Shown: positions 25,339-35,959 of the stretch, one piece after another
How the letters are laid out: each line of letters begins with the position of its first letter
How positions within the stretch are numbered: the stretch's first letter is position 1
Source of the DNA: Salinisphaera sp. LB1
GTDB taxonomy: Bacteria; Pseudomonadota; Gammaproteobacteria; Nevskiales; Salinisphaeraceae
Direction of reading: 5' to 3'
Assembly (NCBI RefSeq): GCF_003177035.1
Contig: NZ_CP029488.1
Location: 3,540,501-3,604,500, forward strand
Length of the DNA: 64,000 nucleotides
Position numbers and translations under genes: made by a program
Notes under the pieces: generated by a model
What the model was told of the DNA's origin: nothing
The model's input: only the letters and a program-made list of their open reading frames with translations
Database searches by the model: none

Positions 25339-25878
25339 TCAGGTCGAGGTCGTCGTCGTGCGGCCCGCGGGCAGCGTCGACGGCGCATCGGGATAGGTGA
25401 TCGCATGGGCGATGTCGGGCGGCAGATAACCCCGCACCCAGAGCGCGCCGGCTTCCAGCTGCCCGATGAAGATCGAGCGCTGCCACCAGCTGTCGCGCGG
25501 CACGGGGGTCACGCCAGCCAGCAGGACCAGAACAATGAGCACGGCCACGCCGCGCACCACCCCGAATATGATCCCGACAGCACGGTCGGTACCGGCGAAA
25601 CCGGTCTGGTTGATCAGCCGGCCCAGCAGGTAATTGAAGATCGCGCCCGCGACGAGCACGCCGAGAAAGACAATCGCGAACGCCACGGCCAGACGTGCTG
25701 AGCCGGAATCGATCCAGCGCTGCAGATAGACCGACGCGGGGGCTGCCAGAACGAACGCCAGATAAAAGGCCAGGATCCACGTCGCCAGACCCAGCGCCTC
25801 GCGCAGAAAACCACGGAAGAAACCGATCGTCGCCGACAATGCGACCACCACAACGATAGCGACATCGATCCAGATCAT
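25339..25878 (-). CDS. cvpA: CvpA family inner-membrane protein
   Basis: 179 aa with four hydrophobic segments (IDVAIVVVVALSATIGFF, LGLATWILAFYLAFVLA, AVAFAIVFLGVLVAGAIFNYLL, AVLIVLVLLAGVT). The early motif GFFRGFLREALGLATWI is the CvpA signature. In E. coli it is needed for colicin V export and for bile-salt and envelope stress tolerance; its molecular function is unsettled. It sits between dedD and purF in the conserved order. Confidence 0.93.
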   Translation of the reverse strand: MIWIDVAIVVVVALSATIGFFRGFLREALGLATWILAFYLAFVLAAPASVYLQRWIDSGSARLAVAFAIVFLGVLVAGAIFNYLLGRLINQTGFAGTDRAVGIIFGVVRGVAVLIVLVLLAGVTPVPRDSWWQRSIFIGQLEAGALWVRGYLPPDIAHAITYPDAPSTLPAGRTTTTST

Positions 25879-25948
25879 GACAGCCAGCCGCCGGGGCGAA
25901 ACCCCTCAATGATAACAAATTGGGCGCGCAACCGCGGCTGGCCTGTCA

Positions 25949-26701
25949 TCAGGGCAACTGGCGCACCAGCCCCTTGTGCCCGGCCTTGCTCAGTCGATCG
26001 GCTGCCGACTGTGCCGCCTGCTTGCTGTCGAACGGGCCAACATTCACGCGATACCACGTCTTGCCGTTGACCTGGCCCGGGGTATACGACACCGGGAACC
26101 GGCCCTTGAGTTGGTTCGCCAGATCGGCCGCGTTGCCTTGCTGACTGAAGCTCGCCACCTGCACCACCCAGCCCTGGATACTGGATTTTTCCAGCCCGGA
26201 GCCGCTGGACGACGAAGCGCTGGCGGCGCCGGAGCCGGCGGACGACGCGCCGTGATCATGCGTTCCCGAATGCGGATTCTGGCCCGCCCCGTTGGTCGCG
26301 GATGCACCGCCCGATGCCGGCTTGCTCGACGGTGACTGCGAATCCAACGGCTTCGAAGCCGCCCCGCTACCGCCATGCACCGGCGGTGCCGAGAAGCCCT
26401 GCTTGCTCTGCGGCGATACCGCATCCGGGGTTGGCGCCTGCGGGCGCCCCTGGCTGCCGTTACTCTCGGTGTTGCCCGCTGCCGATTGCGCCGGGGCCGG
26501 GCTCGCCCCCGCCTGATCGTTGTGATCGTTACCCGCCGGCTCCGCCTTGCCATCGGGCTGCACGTCATACACGCGCATGGAACCGCGGCCGTTATCCTGG
26601 CTATCACCATGCATGCAGCGCGAGAGCAGCAACGGCGCCAGTACGCCGATGATTACCAGAATGGCAACGCCGATCAGGCGTTTTTTCATCACGTCATTCA
26701 T
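25949..26701 (-). CDS. dedD: DedD-like SPOR-domain cell-division protein
   Basis: 250 aa. An N-terminal membrane anchor (KKRLIGVAILVIIGVLAPLLLS) is followed by a long low-complexity linker rich in Ser, Gly, Ala and Pro (about 40-165). The C-terminal SPOR domain (about 170-250) has QGWVVQVASFSQQGNAADLANQL and YRVNVGPFDSKQAAQSAADRL and should bind denuded peptidoglycan at the septum. The start ATG at 26701 overlaps the end of folC and has GGAG upstream. A longer upstream frame lies inside folC and is rejected. The position folC-dedD-cvpA supports the name. Confidence 0.88.
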   Translation of the reverse strand: MNDVMKKRLIGVAILVIIGVLAPLLLSRCMHGDSQDNGRGSMRVYDVQPDGKAEPAGNDHNDQAGASPAPAQSAAGNTESNGSQGRPQAPTPDAVSPQSKQGFSAPPVHGGSGAASKPLDSQSPSSKPASGGASATNGAGQNPHSGTHDHGASSAGSGAASASSSSGSGLEKSSIQGWVVQVASFSQQGNAADLANQLKGRFPVSYTPGQVNGKTWYRVNVGPFDSKQAAQSAADRLSKAGHKGLVRQLP

Positions 26702-27965
26702 GATCAGGACTCCGCGCCTGCGCCACGGTGAAAAATGAACCACAGACGACGATACGATCGCCCGGTACGGCCGCTGCCTGCGCCGCAGCGAGCGCCTGTT
26801 CGGGGCCGGCATAAACAGGCCCGGCATGACGCAGCCGTGCGGCCAGCGCCTGGCCCGTCAAGCCGCGCGTACTGAGACCGTCGAGTCCGGCCGGATACAG
26901 CGCGTCGGCCCAGGGCATCAACCGCCGCGCGACGGCTTCCACCGGCTTGTCCGCCAACATACCCAGCACCACGTGTGTCCTTCCCGAAACAGGCCGCTGC
27001 TGCAGCGATTCCGCCAGCAGAGCCACTGCATCTTCATTGTGGCCCACATCGTAGATGATCGGTATGGGAGCGTCGATAACTTCGCGCCGTCCGGGCAGTA
27101 ATGCCTGCCAGGCGCAGGCGCGCCGAATATCCTCGGCGCCCGGCCCATACCCGGCCGCGCTCGCGCCCGCGATTGCGAGGGCGAGATTGTCGGGGTGCAC
27201 GGCCGCATGCGGCGCGATATCGAGGCAGGTGGCGCCATCCGACCATGTCCAGCGTTGCGGCGGCGTGCACGTCAAATCGAAATCGCGGCCCAGACACGCC
27301 AGATGCGCGCCGCAGGCGGTGGCCGCGGCCGGAATGCTGTCCGGCGGATGTCGGTCGCCACAAAACACCGGCCGCCCGGGGCGCATGATGCCGGCCTTCT
27401 CGCGACCGATCGCCTCACGGGTATCGCCGAGCCAATCCATGTGGTCGAGACCGATCTGCGTGATCAGCGCCACATCGGCATCCACGATGTTCACCGCATC
27501 GAGTCGCCCGCCGAGCCCCACCTCCAGTACGGCGACATCGACCGCCATGCGCCGGAAGATGACGAGCGCAGCGAGCGTGCCGAACTCGAAGAAGGTCAGG
27601 GACGTCCCGCCGCGCGCCGCCTCGACGGTCTCGAAGGCCGCGATCAGGTCCGCATCGCCGACCGGCGCGCCGTCGATCGCGATGCGCTCGTTGTAACGCC
27701 AGAGATGCGGCGAGGTGTAGGAGCCAACCCGGGCGCGCGCGCCGATCAGGCCCGCGACCAGGGCCACACAGCTGCCCTTGCCGTTGGTGCCGGCCACAGT
27801 GATCGTGGCATGCGGCGGCGGCACCAGGCCGAGCCGATCGGCCACCGAGCGCACGCGATCGAGGCCAAGCTCGATCTCGCTCGGATGCATCGCCAGCTGG
27901 TAGTCCAGCCACTGGGCCAGCGTCCGGCGGGCAGCCGCCGGACGCAGCGGGTCCTGCTTGCTCAC
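26694..27965 (-). CDS. folC: Dihydrofolate synthase / folylpolyglutamate synthase
   Basis: Mur-ligase-type enzyme adding glutamate to dihydropteroate and folates, ATP-dependent; 423 aa. The ATP loop [14 protein letters not shown] is intact. [36 protein letters not shown] carries the carbamoylated Lys and metal-site residues, and [10 protein letters not shown] marks the C-terminal domain. Its start overlaps the accD stop by 4 bp (ATGA). Confidence 0.96.
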   Translation of the reverse strand: MSKQDPLRPAAARRTLAQWLDYQLAMHPSEIELGLDRVRSVADRLGLVPPPHATITVAGTNGKGSCVALVAGLIGARARVGSYTSPHLWRYNERIAIDGAPVGDADLIAAFETVEAARGGTSLTFFEFGTLAALVIFRRMAVDVAVLEVGLGGRLDAVNIVDADVALITQIGLDHMDWLGDTREAIGREKAGIMRPGRPVFCGDRHPPDSIPAAATACGAHLACLGRDFDLTCTPPQRWTWSDGATCLDIAPHAAVHPDNLALAIAGASAAGYGPGAEDIRRACAWQALLPGRREVIDAPIPIIYDVGHNEDAVALLAESLQQRPVSGRTHVVLGMLADKPVEAVARRLMPWADALYPAGLDGLSTRGLTGQALAARLRHAGPVYAGPEQALAAAQAAAVPGDRIVVCGSFFTVAQARSPDHE

Positions 27966-28864
27966 GCTTGGGTCGTCACCTCGGGCGTGTCGACGTCTTC
28001 GGCCGCCGGCGCGCGATGCATGAGCGTGGACACGACGCGATGAATGCGATCACGCAGATCGACACGTTCGACGATCATGTCGATGGCCCCGTGCTCGAGC
28101 AGGAATTCGCTGCGCTGAAAGCCTTCCGGCAACGTCTGCTTCACGGTCTGCTCGATCACCCGCGGCCCGGCAAAGCCGATCAGCGCTTCGGGTTCGGCCA
28201 CGTTGATGTCACCCAGCATGGCGTAACTGGCGGCCACGCCGCCCATGGTCGGATGCGTCAGTACCGAGACGAACGGCAGCCCGCGATCCGCCAGCCGAGT
28301 GAGGGCGGCACTGGTCTTGCCCATCTGCAGCAGCGAGAACAACCCCTCCTGCATGCGGGCACCGCCCGAGGCCGAGAAGAACACGAACGGCGAACCGGCC
28401 TCGATCGCGGCGTGCACGCCGCGCACGAACGTCTCACCGACCACGCTGCCCATCGAGCCCCCCATGAACTGAAAGTCCATGGCCCCGGCGACGATCGGCA
28501 TGGACTTGAGGTGCCCGGTCATCATGATGACCGCTTCGCGCTCGCCGGAATCCTTCTGCGCTGCCGACAGGCGATCGCGGTATTTCCTGGAATCGCGGAA
28601 CTTGAGCGGATCCCGCGGCTCGAGATCGCTGGCGATCTCGGTGCGATCGTCGGCGTCGAGAAAGAAATCCAGACGCTGACGGGCACGCAGGCGCTGGTGC
28701 GTGTTGCACTTCGGGCAGACATGCAGCGTCCGCTCCATCTCGGCGGTGTACAGCACCGCGCCGCAGCTGCTGCACTTGGTCCATAACCCTTCCGGGACGC
28801 TGTTCTTGCGCCGAGAGGCATCGTTTCGCATCTGCGATGGCATGATTTTTCCGAGCCAGCTCAT
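27962..28864 (-). CDS. accD: Acetyl-CoA carboxylase carboxyltransferase subunit beta
   Basis: Beta subunit of carboxyltransferase, transferring the carboxyl group from biotin to acetyl-CoA; 300 aa. The N-terminal zinc finger [23 protein letters not shown] has its four cysteines. The crotonase-like core includes [38 protein letters not shown] and [18 protein letters not shown]. It starts by 4-bp overlap with trpA. The partner accA is not in the window. Confidence 0.97.
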   Translation of the reverse strand: MSWLGKIMPSQMRNDASRRKNSVPEGLWTKCSSCGAVLYTAEMERTLHVCPKCNTHQRLRARQRLDFFLDADDRTEIASDLEPRDPLKFRDSRKYRDRLSAAQKDSGEREAVIMMTGHLKSMPIVAGAMDFQFMGGSMGSVVGETFVRGVHAAIEAGSPFVFFSASGGARMQEGLFSLLQMGKTSAALTRLADRGLPFVSVLTHPTMGGVAASYAMLGDINVAEPEALIGFAGPRVIEQTVKQTLPEGFQRSEFLLEHGAIDMIVERVDLRDRIHRVVSTLMHRAPAAEDVDTPEVTTQA

Positions 28865-29712
28865 ACGCTTTCGCCCTCCTGTTCGCGTTCGTCCCGTCGC
28901 TTGTCGTCCGCCTGGTCGATCGCCGCACGCATCGCCGCCAGCGTTTCGCGCAGTTTCGCGGTGGCCGTGGCCACGTCGTGCCCGTGTTCCGCGATCCGAC
29001 TGACCAGCGCGCTGCCCACGATCACCGCATCCGCCACCGCGGCCACGGCCGCCGCGTTGTCCGGCGTGCGAACGCCGAAGCCCACCCCGACCGGCAACGC
29101 CGTGGCGCGCCGAATCGGCGCGATCTGGGCCGCCAGACTGTCGGTGTTCAGGCTCGAAGCACCGGTGACGCCCTTGAATGAAACATAATAGATAAAACCG
29201 GCGGCGTTTTCGCAGATCCGGCCAATGCGCGATTCGCCGGTGGTCGGCGCGATCAGACAGACCGGGTCGACACCGGCCGCCCGCAGCTTCGGCGCGATAT
29301 CCGGCGCTTCCTCGGCGGTCATGTCGACGATCAGCGCGCCGTCGACCCCGGCAGCGCCCGCCCGTTCGCCGAATGCCTCGAGCCCCATGGAATCGATGGG
29401 GTTGAAATAGCCCATCAATACGACGGGGGTGTCGGTGTCGCGTTCGCGAAAACGCGCGACCATGGCCAGCACGTCGCGCAGGCTCGTACCGTGCGCCAGC
29501 GCACGCTCGCAGGCCGCCTGGATCACCGGGCCGTCGGCCATCGGATCGGTGAACGGCACGCCCAGCTCGATCACATCGGCCCCGGCCGCCACCAGCGCAT
29601 GCATGAAATCGACGGTCGCGTCCGGCCCTGGATCACCGGCGGTCAGAAAGGGGATCAGCGCGGTGCGCTGCGCCCGCTTGAGTGCGGTAAAACGATCGGT
29701 GAGACGGCTCAA
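28861..29712 (-). CDS. trpA: Tryptophan synthase alpha subunit
   Basis: Cleaves indole-glycerol phosphate to indole and glyceraldehyde phosphate; 283 aa. Catalytic Glu is in [17 protein letters not shown] and Asp in [13 protein letters not shown]; the phosphate loop [14 protein letters not shown] is present. The start is a TTG at 29712 that overlaps the trpB stop codon (TTGA), with GAGGGGGA upstream. No ATG or GTG gives the family N-terminus, so translational coupling to trpB is likely. A charged tail ([12 protein letters not shown]) extends beyond the usual end. Confidence 0.95.
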   Translation of the reverse strand: MSRLTDRFTALKRAQRTALIPFLTAGDPGPDATVDFMHALVAAGADVIELGVPFTDPMADGPVIQAACERALAHGTSLRDVLAMVARFRERDTDTPVVLMGYFNPIDSMGLEAFGERAGAAGVDGALIVDMTAEEAPDIAPKLRAAGVDPVCLIAPTTGESRIGRICENAAGFIYYVSFKGVTGASSLNTDSLAAQIAPIRRATALPVGVGFGVRTPDNAAAVAAVADAVIVGSALVSRIAEHGHDVATATAKLRETLAAMRAAIDQADDKRRDEREQEGESV

Positions 29713-30959
29713 AGCGTGTCCCCCTCGGCCTCGGCCACGCTGGCCATGTCCTTGTCGCCCCGGCCCGACATGTTCAGCAGGATGTTGGCTTCCGGGCTCA
29801 TCCCGGCGGCCAGTTTCTTGGCGTAAGCGACCGCATGGGCCGATTCCAGTGCCGGCATGATGCCTTCGATGCGGGTGCATTCATGAAACGCGGCCAGCGC
29901 TTCGGCGTCGGTGACATCGACATAGTGCGCCCGGCCGATGTCCTTGAGCCAGGCATGCTCGGGCCCGACGCCGGGATAATCCAGCCCGGCCGAGATCGAA
30001 TGCGTGCCCTGGATCTGGCCGTTGTCGTCCTGCATCAGGTAGGTGCGGTTGCCGTGCAACACGCCCGAGCGCCCGGCCGAAAGCGGTGCCGCGTGCCGCC
30101 CGCTGGCGATGCCGTCGCCCCCCGCTTCCACGCCGTAAATGGCGACCTCTTCATCGTCGAGGAACGGATGGAACAGGCCGATCGCGTTCGATCCGCCACC
30201 CACGCAGGCCACCAGCGCGTCCGGCAGGCGCCCGGTTCGATCCAGCATCTGGCGGCGCGCCTCGCGGCCGATCACCGCCTGAAAATCGCGCACCATTGCC
30301 GGATACGGCGCCGGACCGGCCACCGTGCCAATGATGTAAAAGGTATCGTCCACGTTGGCGACCCAATCGCGAAGCGCATCGTTCATCGCATCCTTGAGCG
30401 TCTTCGAGCCGGATTCGACCGGCCGCACCTCTGCGCCCAGCAGGCGCATGCGGTAGACATTGGTCGCCTGGCGGCGCATGTCCTCGCTGCCCATGAACAC
30501 CACGCATTCAAGCCCCAGGCGCGCGGCGACCGTGGCCGTGGCCACCCCGTGCTGGCCGGCACCGGTCTCGGCGATGATGCGCGTCTTACCCATGCGCGCG
30601 GCCAGCAGCGCCTGGCCGATGGTGTTGTTCACCTTGTGCGCGCCAGTATGATTCAGATCCTCGCGCTTGAACCAGATCTTCGCCCCGCCGGCCAGCTTCG
30701 ACAGGCGCTCGGCGTAGTAGATCGGGGTCGGCCGGCCGACATAATCGGCCAGATCGGCATCCAGTTCGGCCATGAACGCCGGATCCCGGCGGGCGTCGGC
30801 ATAAGCCGCGGCGAGTTCGTCGAGCGGTGCCATCAGTGTCTCGGCGACGAACTTGCCGCCGTACGGCCCGAAGTGACCCCGGGCATCGGGCATGTCGCGC
30901 CAGGCGTGCGGGCCGTGGGCTGCGGGATTCGCCGGGTCCTTGGATATCGTCGTACTCAT
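29709..30959 (-). CDS. trpB: Tryptophan synthase beta subunit
   Basis: PLP subunit condensing indole with serine; 416 aa. The PLP lysine lies in [19 protein letters not shown], and [21 protein letters not shown] and the phosphate loop [12 protein letters not shown] are intact. An N-terminal extension of about 20 residues precedes [14 protein letters not shown]. Its start overlaps the trpF stop by 4 bp. It lies between trpF and trpA, whereas in pseudomonads trpBA is elsewhere. Confidence 0.97.
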   Translation of the reverse strand: MSTTISKDPANPAAHGPHAWRDMPDARGHFGPYGGKFVAETLMAPLDELAAAYADARRDPAFMAELDADLADYVGRPTPIYYAERLSKLAGGAKIWFKREDLNHTGAHKVNNTIGQALLAARMGKTRIIAETGAGQHGVATATVAARLGLECVVFMGSEDMRRQATNVYRMRLLGAEVRPVESGSKTLKDAMNDALRDWVANVDDTFYIIGTVAGPAPYPAMVRDFQAVIGREARRQMLDRTGRLPDALVACVGGGSNAIGLFHPFLDDEEVAIYGVEAGGDGIASGRHAAPLSAGRSGVLHGNRTYLMQDDNGQIQGTHSISAGLDYPGVGPEHAWLKDIGRAHYVDVTDAEALAAFHECTRIEGIMPALESAHAVAYAKKLAAGMSPEANILLNMSGRGDKDMASVAEAEGDTL

Positions 30960-31621
30960 GCCTTACCCATTTCGGTTACTGTGTTGACGAACACACGCAT
31001 GCGCTCGCTGCATTTCACACCGGGCTCGCTCTCGACCCCGCTGCTGACATCCACTGCATACGGTGCAAACCGCGCAATGGCTGCACCCACATTACCGGGC
31101 GTCAGCCCGCCCGCGATCACGATCGGCCGATCGATCGCCGCCACCGTGGCCTGCCAATCGAACGCGCGTCCCTGGCCGCCGGCCTCGCCGACGCGGTTGG
31201 CGTCGAGCAGAAAAGCCGTGGCCCGCGGATGGCGCTCGGCCCAATCGGTCAGTTTCACCCCCGGCTCACCCATCGGTACAGCCTTGATATATGGGCGATC
31301 GAAGGCATTGCAAAAATCCGCCGACTCGGCGCCGTGGAACTGGATGACATCGATCGCGACCGTGGCCAGAATCCGGGCGATCTCGTCGGGGTCGTTGTCC
31401 ATGAACAGCGCAACGCGCGAGACGAACGGCGGCAGTGCCGCCGCGATTTCGGCGCCCTGTGCCGCCGTGATGCGCCGCTTGCTCGCCGCCGCAAACACCA
31501 GCCCGACCGCATCCGCCCCGGCCGCGGCGGCCGCGCGCGCATCGGCGACGGAGCGCACGCCGCAGATCTTCGTGCGCACACGGTTGACCGTGATCAGCTG
31601 TGGTGCATCGAGGGACGTCAT
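30956..31621 (-). CDS. trpF: Phosphoribosylanthranilate isomerase
   Basis: Third step of tryptophan synthesis (PRA to CdRP), a monofunctional TIM barrel; 221 aa. The catalytic Cys is in TKICGVRSV and the catalytic Asp in [29 protein letters not shown] and [11 protein letters not shown] match the family. The gene is the first of the trpF-trpB-trpA run with 4-bp overlaps, and lies 12 bp after truA. trpC and trpD are not here. Confidence 0.96.
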   Translation of the reverse strand: MTSLDAPQLITVNRVRTKICGVRSVADARAAAAAGADAVGLVFAAASKRRITAAQGAEIAAALPPFVSRVALFMDNDPDEIARILATVAIDVIQFHGAESADFCNAFDRPYIKAVPMGEPGVKLTDWAERHPRATAFLLDANRVGEAGGQGRAFDWQATVAAIDRPIVIAGGLTPGNVGAAIARFAPYAVDVSSGVESEPGVKCSERMRVFVNTVTEMGKA

Positions 31622-31633
31622 AGATCTATCATT

Positions 31634-32413
31634 TTACCAGCCCGCGTCATCGAGGGGCGGCTCGGGCAATTGAATATCTTCGGGATAATGCACGCGCCGC
31701 AGCGATAAACCCGCCGCCGGCGCGGTCATGCCGGCGCGGCGCCGATCCCGGCCGTCAAGCAACTCGCCCACCCATGCCGGCGCCGCCTCGCCGCGCCCGA
31801 CCACGGCCAGCGTGCCGGCAATGTTACGCACCATGTGATGCAGGAATGCATTGGCCCGCACGTCGATGCGTACCCAATCGCCGAGGCGCGTGACGGTGAC
31901 ATGATGCACTTGGCGAACCGGGCTTTTGGCCTGACAACCCGCCGCCCGGAATGCGCTGAAGTCGTGCCGGCCGACGAGCGTTTGCGCCGCTGCCTGCATG
32001 GCGTAGTCATCCAACCGCTTGTGCGCGTGCCACACTCGATTGCGCCAGAGCGCCGACGGCGCGTCCCGATCGATGATCCAGTAACGATAATCGCGCGCGA
32101 TCGCATTGAATCGCGCATGGAAGGTTTCCGGCACGGGCACGAACCACTGCGGCGCGATATCGTCGGCCAACCAGCGATTGCTGCCCAGCAGCCAGCTACG
32201 ATCGCGACGCTCGGCCCCGGTGTCGAAATGCACGATCTGGCCCTGCGCATGCACCCCACTGTCGGTGCGGCCGCTGCAGACGGTGCGGATCGGTTCATCG
32301 GCGACCTTCGATAACGCGGCCTCGAGACTGTCCTGCACGCTGGGCGCATGCGGCTGGCTCTGCCAGCCGCTGTAGGCAGAGCCGTCGTATTCAATGCAGG
32401 CAGCCCAGCGCAT
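31634..32413 (-). CDS. truA: tRNA pseudouridine synthase A
   Basis: Modifies uridines 38-40 of the tRNA anticodon arm; 259 aa. The catalytic Asp lies in CSGRTDSGVHAQGQIVHFD. EYDGSAYSGWQSQ near the N-terminus and FLHHMVRNIAGTLAVVGRG in the C-terminal half are family motifs. It sits 33 bp downstream of fimV in the conserved order. Confidence 0.97.
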   Translation of the reverse strand: MRWAACIEYDGSAYSGWQSQPHAPSVQDSLEAALSKVADEPIRTVCSGRTDSGVHAQGQIVHFDTGAERRDRSWLLGSNRWLADDIAPQWFVPVPETFHARFNAIARDYRYWIIDRDAPSALWRNRVWHAHKRLDDYAMQAAAQTLVGRHDFSAFRAAGCQAKSPVRQVHHVTVTRLGDWVRIDVRANAFLHHMVRNIAGTLAVVGRGEAAPAWVGELLDGRDRRRAGMTAPAAGLSLRRVHYPEDIQLPEPPLDDAGW

Positions 32414-32446
32414 CAGACAGCCCCGCCCCGGGCGGGTACGTGCCGC

Positions 32447-34690
32447 TCAGGAATCGAGGCGCTCGAGCAGCCGCTCGGCCTCGTCGCGCTGCGCGTCGTC
32501 GCCTCGCGTTCGCACATCGACAAGCAGCTCGCGGGCGGCGGCGTTATCTTCCATGTCAAGGTACATACGGGCGAGATCGAGACGGATCTCCACGCTGTCG
32601 TTTGAGTCATCGTCGGTCGGCCCCGCGGTCTCGGAAGGCGGATCGTACAGGTCGAACCCGCCGGGATCGATCATTTCGAGACCATAGGGATCGGGGCGGC
32701 CTGCAGCAGGCGTGGCGCTGCGGGTCGCGCCGGGCGTATCGGCCGCAGGCCCGCTGTCGGCATCGAAATCCAGCCCCGGCGCCCCGTCCGCGCCCAGATC
32801 ATGCTCGCGCTCCCCGGTCTCCGGTAGCGATTGCGTCTCGAAGGCCAGGGCCTCGATCTCCTGGTTCGTAGCCGGGCGGCGATGTACCAGCAGGTCGCGA
32901 TCACCGGACTCGGCTGCCGCAACCGGCTCGAAACGCATCGCCGGATCAGGCGCCCGCGCAGGCTCGGCCGCAGCAGGGGTAGATTCGGCGCCCGGCTCGG
33001 CCGGTTCATCCGCACCCGTCCGATCGCCGCGCCCGCCCAGCGCCGCGCCCGCGTTCGGCGAAGACGCGCCGGTGCGTTCGGCCCGCGGCATGTCCCGCTC
33101 CGCGCTGGCAACGGGCGTTGCCGGGCGTTCCGGCTCAGGTTCCGGCTCAGGTTCCGGCTCCGGTTCGGGTTCCGGCTCCGGCTCCTGCGCCGACCTGGGC
33201 GTCTGGACCGCCGTGGGCGCCACTTCGCCCGGCGCAGTGCTATCGCGGCCGGGGGCTTCGCGGGCGACTGCGGGATCCGCCGCCGCGCCGGTCGGCTCCG
33301 GATGCACCGCCGGCTCATCCGCAGCCGACGGCGCCTGCTCGCGCTCGAGCGTGACCGGCTTGTACCCGCGCTCGCGCAGGCGCCGCAGGGCCCACCCGAC
33401 CAGCACCAACAACAATAGGAACAACAACAGATTGCGCGGCGACAGCCAGACGTCACCGCTGGCCTGGGCCACGTCGCCCGGCGGCGGAGACGCAACCCGC
33501 GGCGGATGGGCAGCGCGGCCGCCGCCGGATGAATCGGTCGCCGACTCGGGTTTCGACTCGGGTGTCGGCTTTGGGCTGCCGTTCGTGGATGCGGTCGCCG
33601 GGGCCGTTGCAGTCGACGCGGTATTACCGGCTGGCGTGGCGCCCGACCCCGCGCCGGACGCGCCCGGCGCCGACGCCGTGGCGTGGCCGCTCGAGCTCGC
33701 CTGCGGCGTCGGCCACGGCGCCGCGGACGGCAGGCTCAGTTGGCCGAAGGGTCCGGCCGGCGTCGTTTTCGCGCCGGCCGGCGTGGCTTTTGCTGGCCCG
33801 GGCGGCGTCTTTGCTTCGCCTTTGCTCGCACCCGTGGCCCGGGGCGCGGTACTGGCATTGGCATTCGGTGACTGCAGCGCCGCCGGCGGCGCGACGCCAC
33901 TCGCCGCCAGCTTGGGCGAATTATCGGCACCGCCGCGCCCGGTGGCGTTGTGGTGCGCCTGAGCATTCTGCAAGCGCTGTTGCGCCGTGTCGGCGTTCAC
34001 GGCGCGAATGCGATCCGCACCCGGGATGGTCAGACGCGCGTTCTGCGACAGCGCGCCCATGCGGCCATTGAAGGCGGATGGATTGGCCCGGTAGATCGCC
34101 AGCATGGTCTGCGCGATCGTCGCCCCGGGCGGCGTGTGGCCCGCGGCGATCGACCAGAGGGTTTCACCGGAACGCACTTCGTGACGGGACGCGCGGCCCG
34201 CGGCGGATGTCGCCGCCCCCGGCCGGCCCGCCGTCATCGCACCGGGCGCCGGCGACGGCGCCGCATTCGCCTCGGGCCCCGGATCGAGCATGGCGGTGTA
34301 TTCGCGTAGCGCACTGCCGCTACCGGAATCCACTTGCAGAAGAAAATCCACGAACGGCTCGCTCACCGGGCGATTCGTGGCGATATGCACGGTCGCGCGA
34401 TGGCCGCCCGGGCTCATCTTGGTATCGACCTTGAGGCGATCGACCGCGCTGCTGCGGCGGATGCCGAAACGCTGGAACATGGCCGGCGGCGCGATACCGA
34501 CGTCGAGCGACGCGCGCTCGGCGGCATCGATATCCTTCAACACCACCGTAGCGTCGAGCGGCTGATTGAGATGCGAATGCACCGTAAGCGCCCCGAATTC
34601 GAGGGCGAACGCGGACGAGGCATACCCCGCCGCCGCAATACTCGCGGCGATCAGACCGCATCGGATAGCTCGATCGATGAAAACGGCCAC
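32447..34690 (-). CDS. fimV: FimV/HubP-type polar peptidoglycan-binding protein
   Basis: 747 aa. FimV organises type IV pili, motility and polar landmarks in pseudomonads and vibrios. A signal-like N-terminus (GLIAASIAAAGYASSAFA) precedes LEFGALTVHSHLNQPLDATVVL, the FimV hallmark. A LysM-like region follows (about 170-240, VRSGETLWSIAAGHTPPGATIAQTMLAIYRANPSAF), then a long Pro/Ala-rich linker, a transmembrane segment (NLLLFLLLLVLVGWAL) and an acidic cytoplasmic part with an uninterrupted run of about ten Glu-Pro pairs (33130-33185). The C-terminal TPR-like domain (VEIRLDLARMYLDMEDNAAARELL) is typical. I chose the GTG at 34690 with GGGGG upstream; a TTG at 34726 is possible. Linked leuB upstream and truA downstream support the call. 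Confidence 0.92.
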   Translation of the reverse strand: MAVFIDRAIRCGLIAASIAAAGYASSAFALEFGALTVHSHLNQPLDATVVLKDIDAAERASLDVGIAPPAMFQRFGIRRSSAVDRLKVDTKMSPGGHRATVHIATNRPVSEPFVDFLLQVDSGSGSALREYTAMLDPGPEANAAPSPAPGAMTAGRPGAATSAAGRASRHEVRSGETLWSIAAGHTPPGATIAQTMLAIYRANPSAFNGRMGALSQNARLTIPGADRIRAVNADTAQQRLQNAQAHHNATGRGGADNSPKLAASGVAPPAALQSPNANASTAPRATGASKGEAKTPPGPAKATPAGAKTTPAGPFGQLSLPSAAPWPTPQASSSGHATASAPGASGAGSGATPAGNTASTATAPATASTNGSPKPTPESKPESATDSSGGGRAAHPPRVASPPPGDVAQASGDVWLSPRNLLLFLLLLVLVGWALRRLRERGYKPVTLEREQAPSAADEPAVHPEPTGAAADPAVAREAPGRDSTAPGEVAPTAVQTPRSAQEPEPEPEPEPEPEPEPEPERPATPVASAERDMPRAERTGASSPNAGAALGGRGDRTGADEPAEPGAESTPAAAEPARAPDPAMRFEPVAAAESGDRDLLVHRRPATNQEIEALAFETQSLPETGEREHDLGADGAPGLDFDADSGPAADTPGATRSATPAAGRPDPYGLEMIDPGGFDLYDPPSETAGPTDDDSNDSVEIRLDLARMYLDMEDNAAARELLVDVRTRGDDAQRDEAERLLERLDS

Positions 34691-34840
34691 GCCGTATGCA
34701 ACCCCCTGTTTACTCCCCGCGGCCAACCCGGCCCGACCGCCCGCCCGATTACTGTTATCGGCAGACTGGGGCGGCGCTCAAGCGCCACACCCAGGGCGCG
34801 GGCCGATGCGATTCGCCCGCCGCCTGGCTATCCGGCCGGC

Positions 34841-35917
34841 TCAGCGTAGCATATCGACGATCGCGCCCCCCATCTCCCGGGTGCTGGCAATCTGGGTTTC
34901 ATCGTCCATGATATCGCGGGTGCGAAGACCTCGGTCGAGCGCATAGCCGACCGCCGCCTCCACCTTGTCGGCCAGGTCGCCGCGATCCAGCGTATAGCGC
35001 AGCATCATCGCCACCGACAGGATGATCGCCAACGGATTGGCCAGGCCCTGGCCGGCGATGTCGGGCGCGCTGCCGTGCACCGGCTCGTACAGCCCCTTGC
35101 CGTGGGCATCCATCGATGCCGAGGGCAGCATGCCGATCGAGCCGGTGAGCATGGCGGCCGCGTCCGAGAGAATGTCGCCGAACAGGTTGCTGGTGACCAC
35201 CGTGTCAAACTGCTTGGGCGCGCGCACCAGCTGCATGGCGGCGTTGTCGACATACATATGCGAGAGTTCGACGTCCTCGTACTCGCGCGCGAGTTCGTTC
35301 ATGACATCGCGCCACAACTGCGAGACATCCAGCACGTTGGCCTTGTCGACGCTGCACAGGCGATGGCCGCGGGCGCGCGCGGTCTCGAACGCCGCCCGGC
35401 CGATACGCTCGATCTCGGCTTCGTTGTAGCGCAGGGTGTTCCAGGCCTCGCGCAGACCGGCTTCGGTGCGGCCGGAACCCGCCGGCTTGCCGAAATAGAT
35501 GCCCCCGGTCAGCTCACGAACAATCATGATATCCAGCCCCGACACCATCTCCGGCTTGAGCGCCGAGGCATGCGCCAGCTGCGGATAGAGAGTCGCCGGG
35601 CGCAGATTGGCGAACAGGCCGAGTTCGCTGCGCAGCCGCAACAGTCCGGACTCCGGCCGCATGGCGCGCTCAAGGTTATCCCAGGCAGGCCCGCCGATCG
35701 CGCCGAACAGCACGGCATCGGCCTCGCGCGCGGCGGCGAGCGACGACTCCGGCAGCGGATCGCCCTCGACATCAATCGCGGCCCCGCCGACGAGCGCTTC
35801 ATCCAGCTCGATGTCGAGCCCGTGATCGGCGGCCAGCGCTTCGAGCACGCGCACCGCTTCGCGACAGATTTCGGGGCCGACGCCGTCGCCGGGCATTACC
35901 AGAATGCGTGAGGTCAT
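34841..35917 (-). CDS. leuB: 3-isopropylmalate dehydrogenase
   Basis: NAD-dependent oxidative decarboxylation in leucine synthesis; 358 aa. [13 protein letters not shown] at the start, the [11 protein letters not shown] loop, [20 protein letters not shown] and [17 protein letters not shown] near the C-terminus are the expected substrate, metal and NAD sites. Unusually it is separated from leuD by 480 bp of repeat sequence, so it probably needs its own promoter there. asd, which follows leuB in pseudomonads, is absent before fimV. Confidence 0.96.
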   Translation of the reverse strand: MTSRILVMPGDGVGPEICREAVRVLEALAADHGLDIELDEALVGGAAIDVEGDPLPESSLAAAREADAVLFGAIGGPAWDNLERAMRPESGLLRLRSELGLFANLRPATLYPQLAHASALKPEMVSGLDIMIVRELTGGIYFGKPAGSGRTEAGLREAWNTLRYNEAEIERIGRAAFETARARGHRLCSVDKANVLDVSQLWRDVMNELAREYEDVELSHMYVDNAAMQLVRAPKQFDTVVTSNLFGDILSDAAAMLTGSIGMLPSASMDAHGKGLYEPVHGSAPDIAGQGLANPLAIILSVAMMLRYTLDRGDLADKVEAAVGYALDRGLRTRDIMDDETQIASTREMGGAIVDMLR

Positions 35918-35959
35918 GACAATCCTTGTTCAGCTTTCGTCGGATATATTCGAGAAGAC

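Noticed and set aside
33128-33190. Tandem repeat read as a minisatellite or CRISPR-like array
   Set aside because: It encodes in-frame Glu-Pro pairs within FimV and has no spacers.
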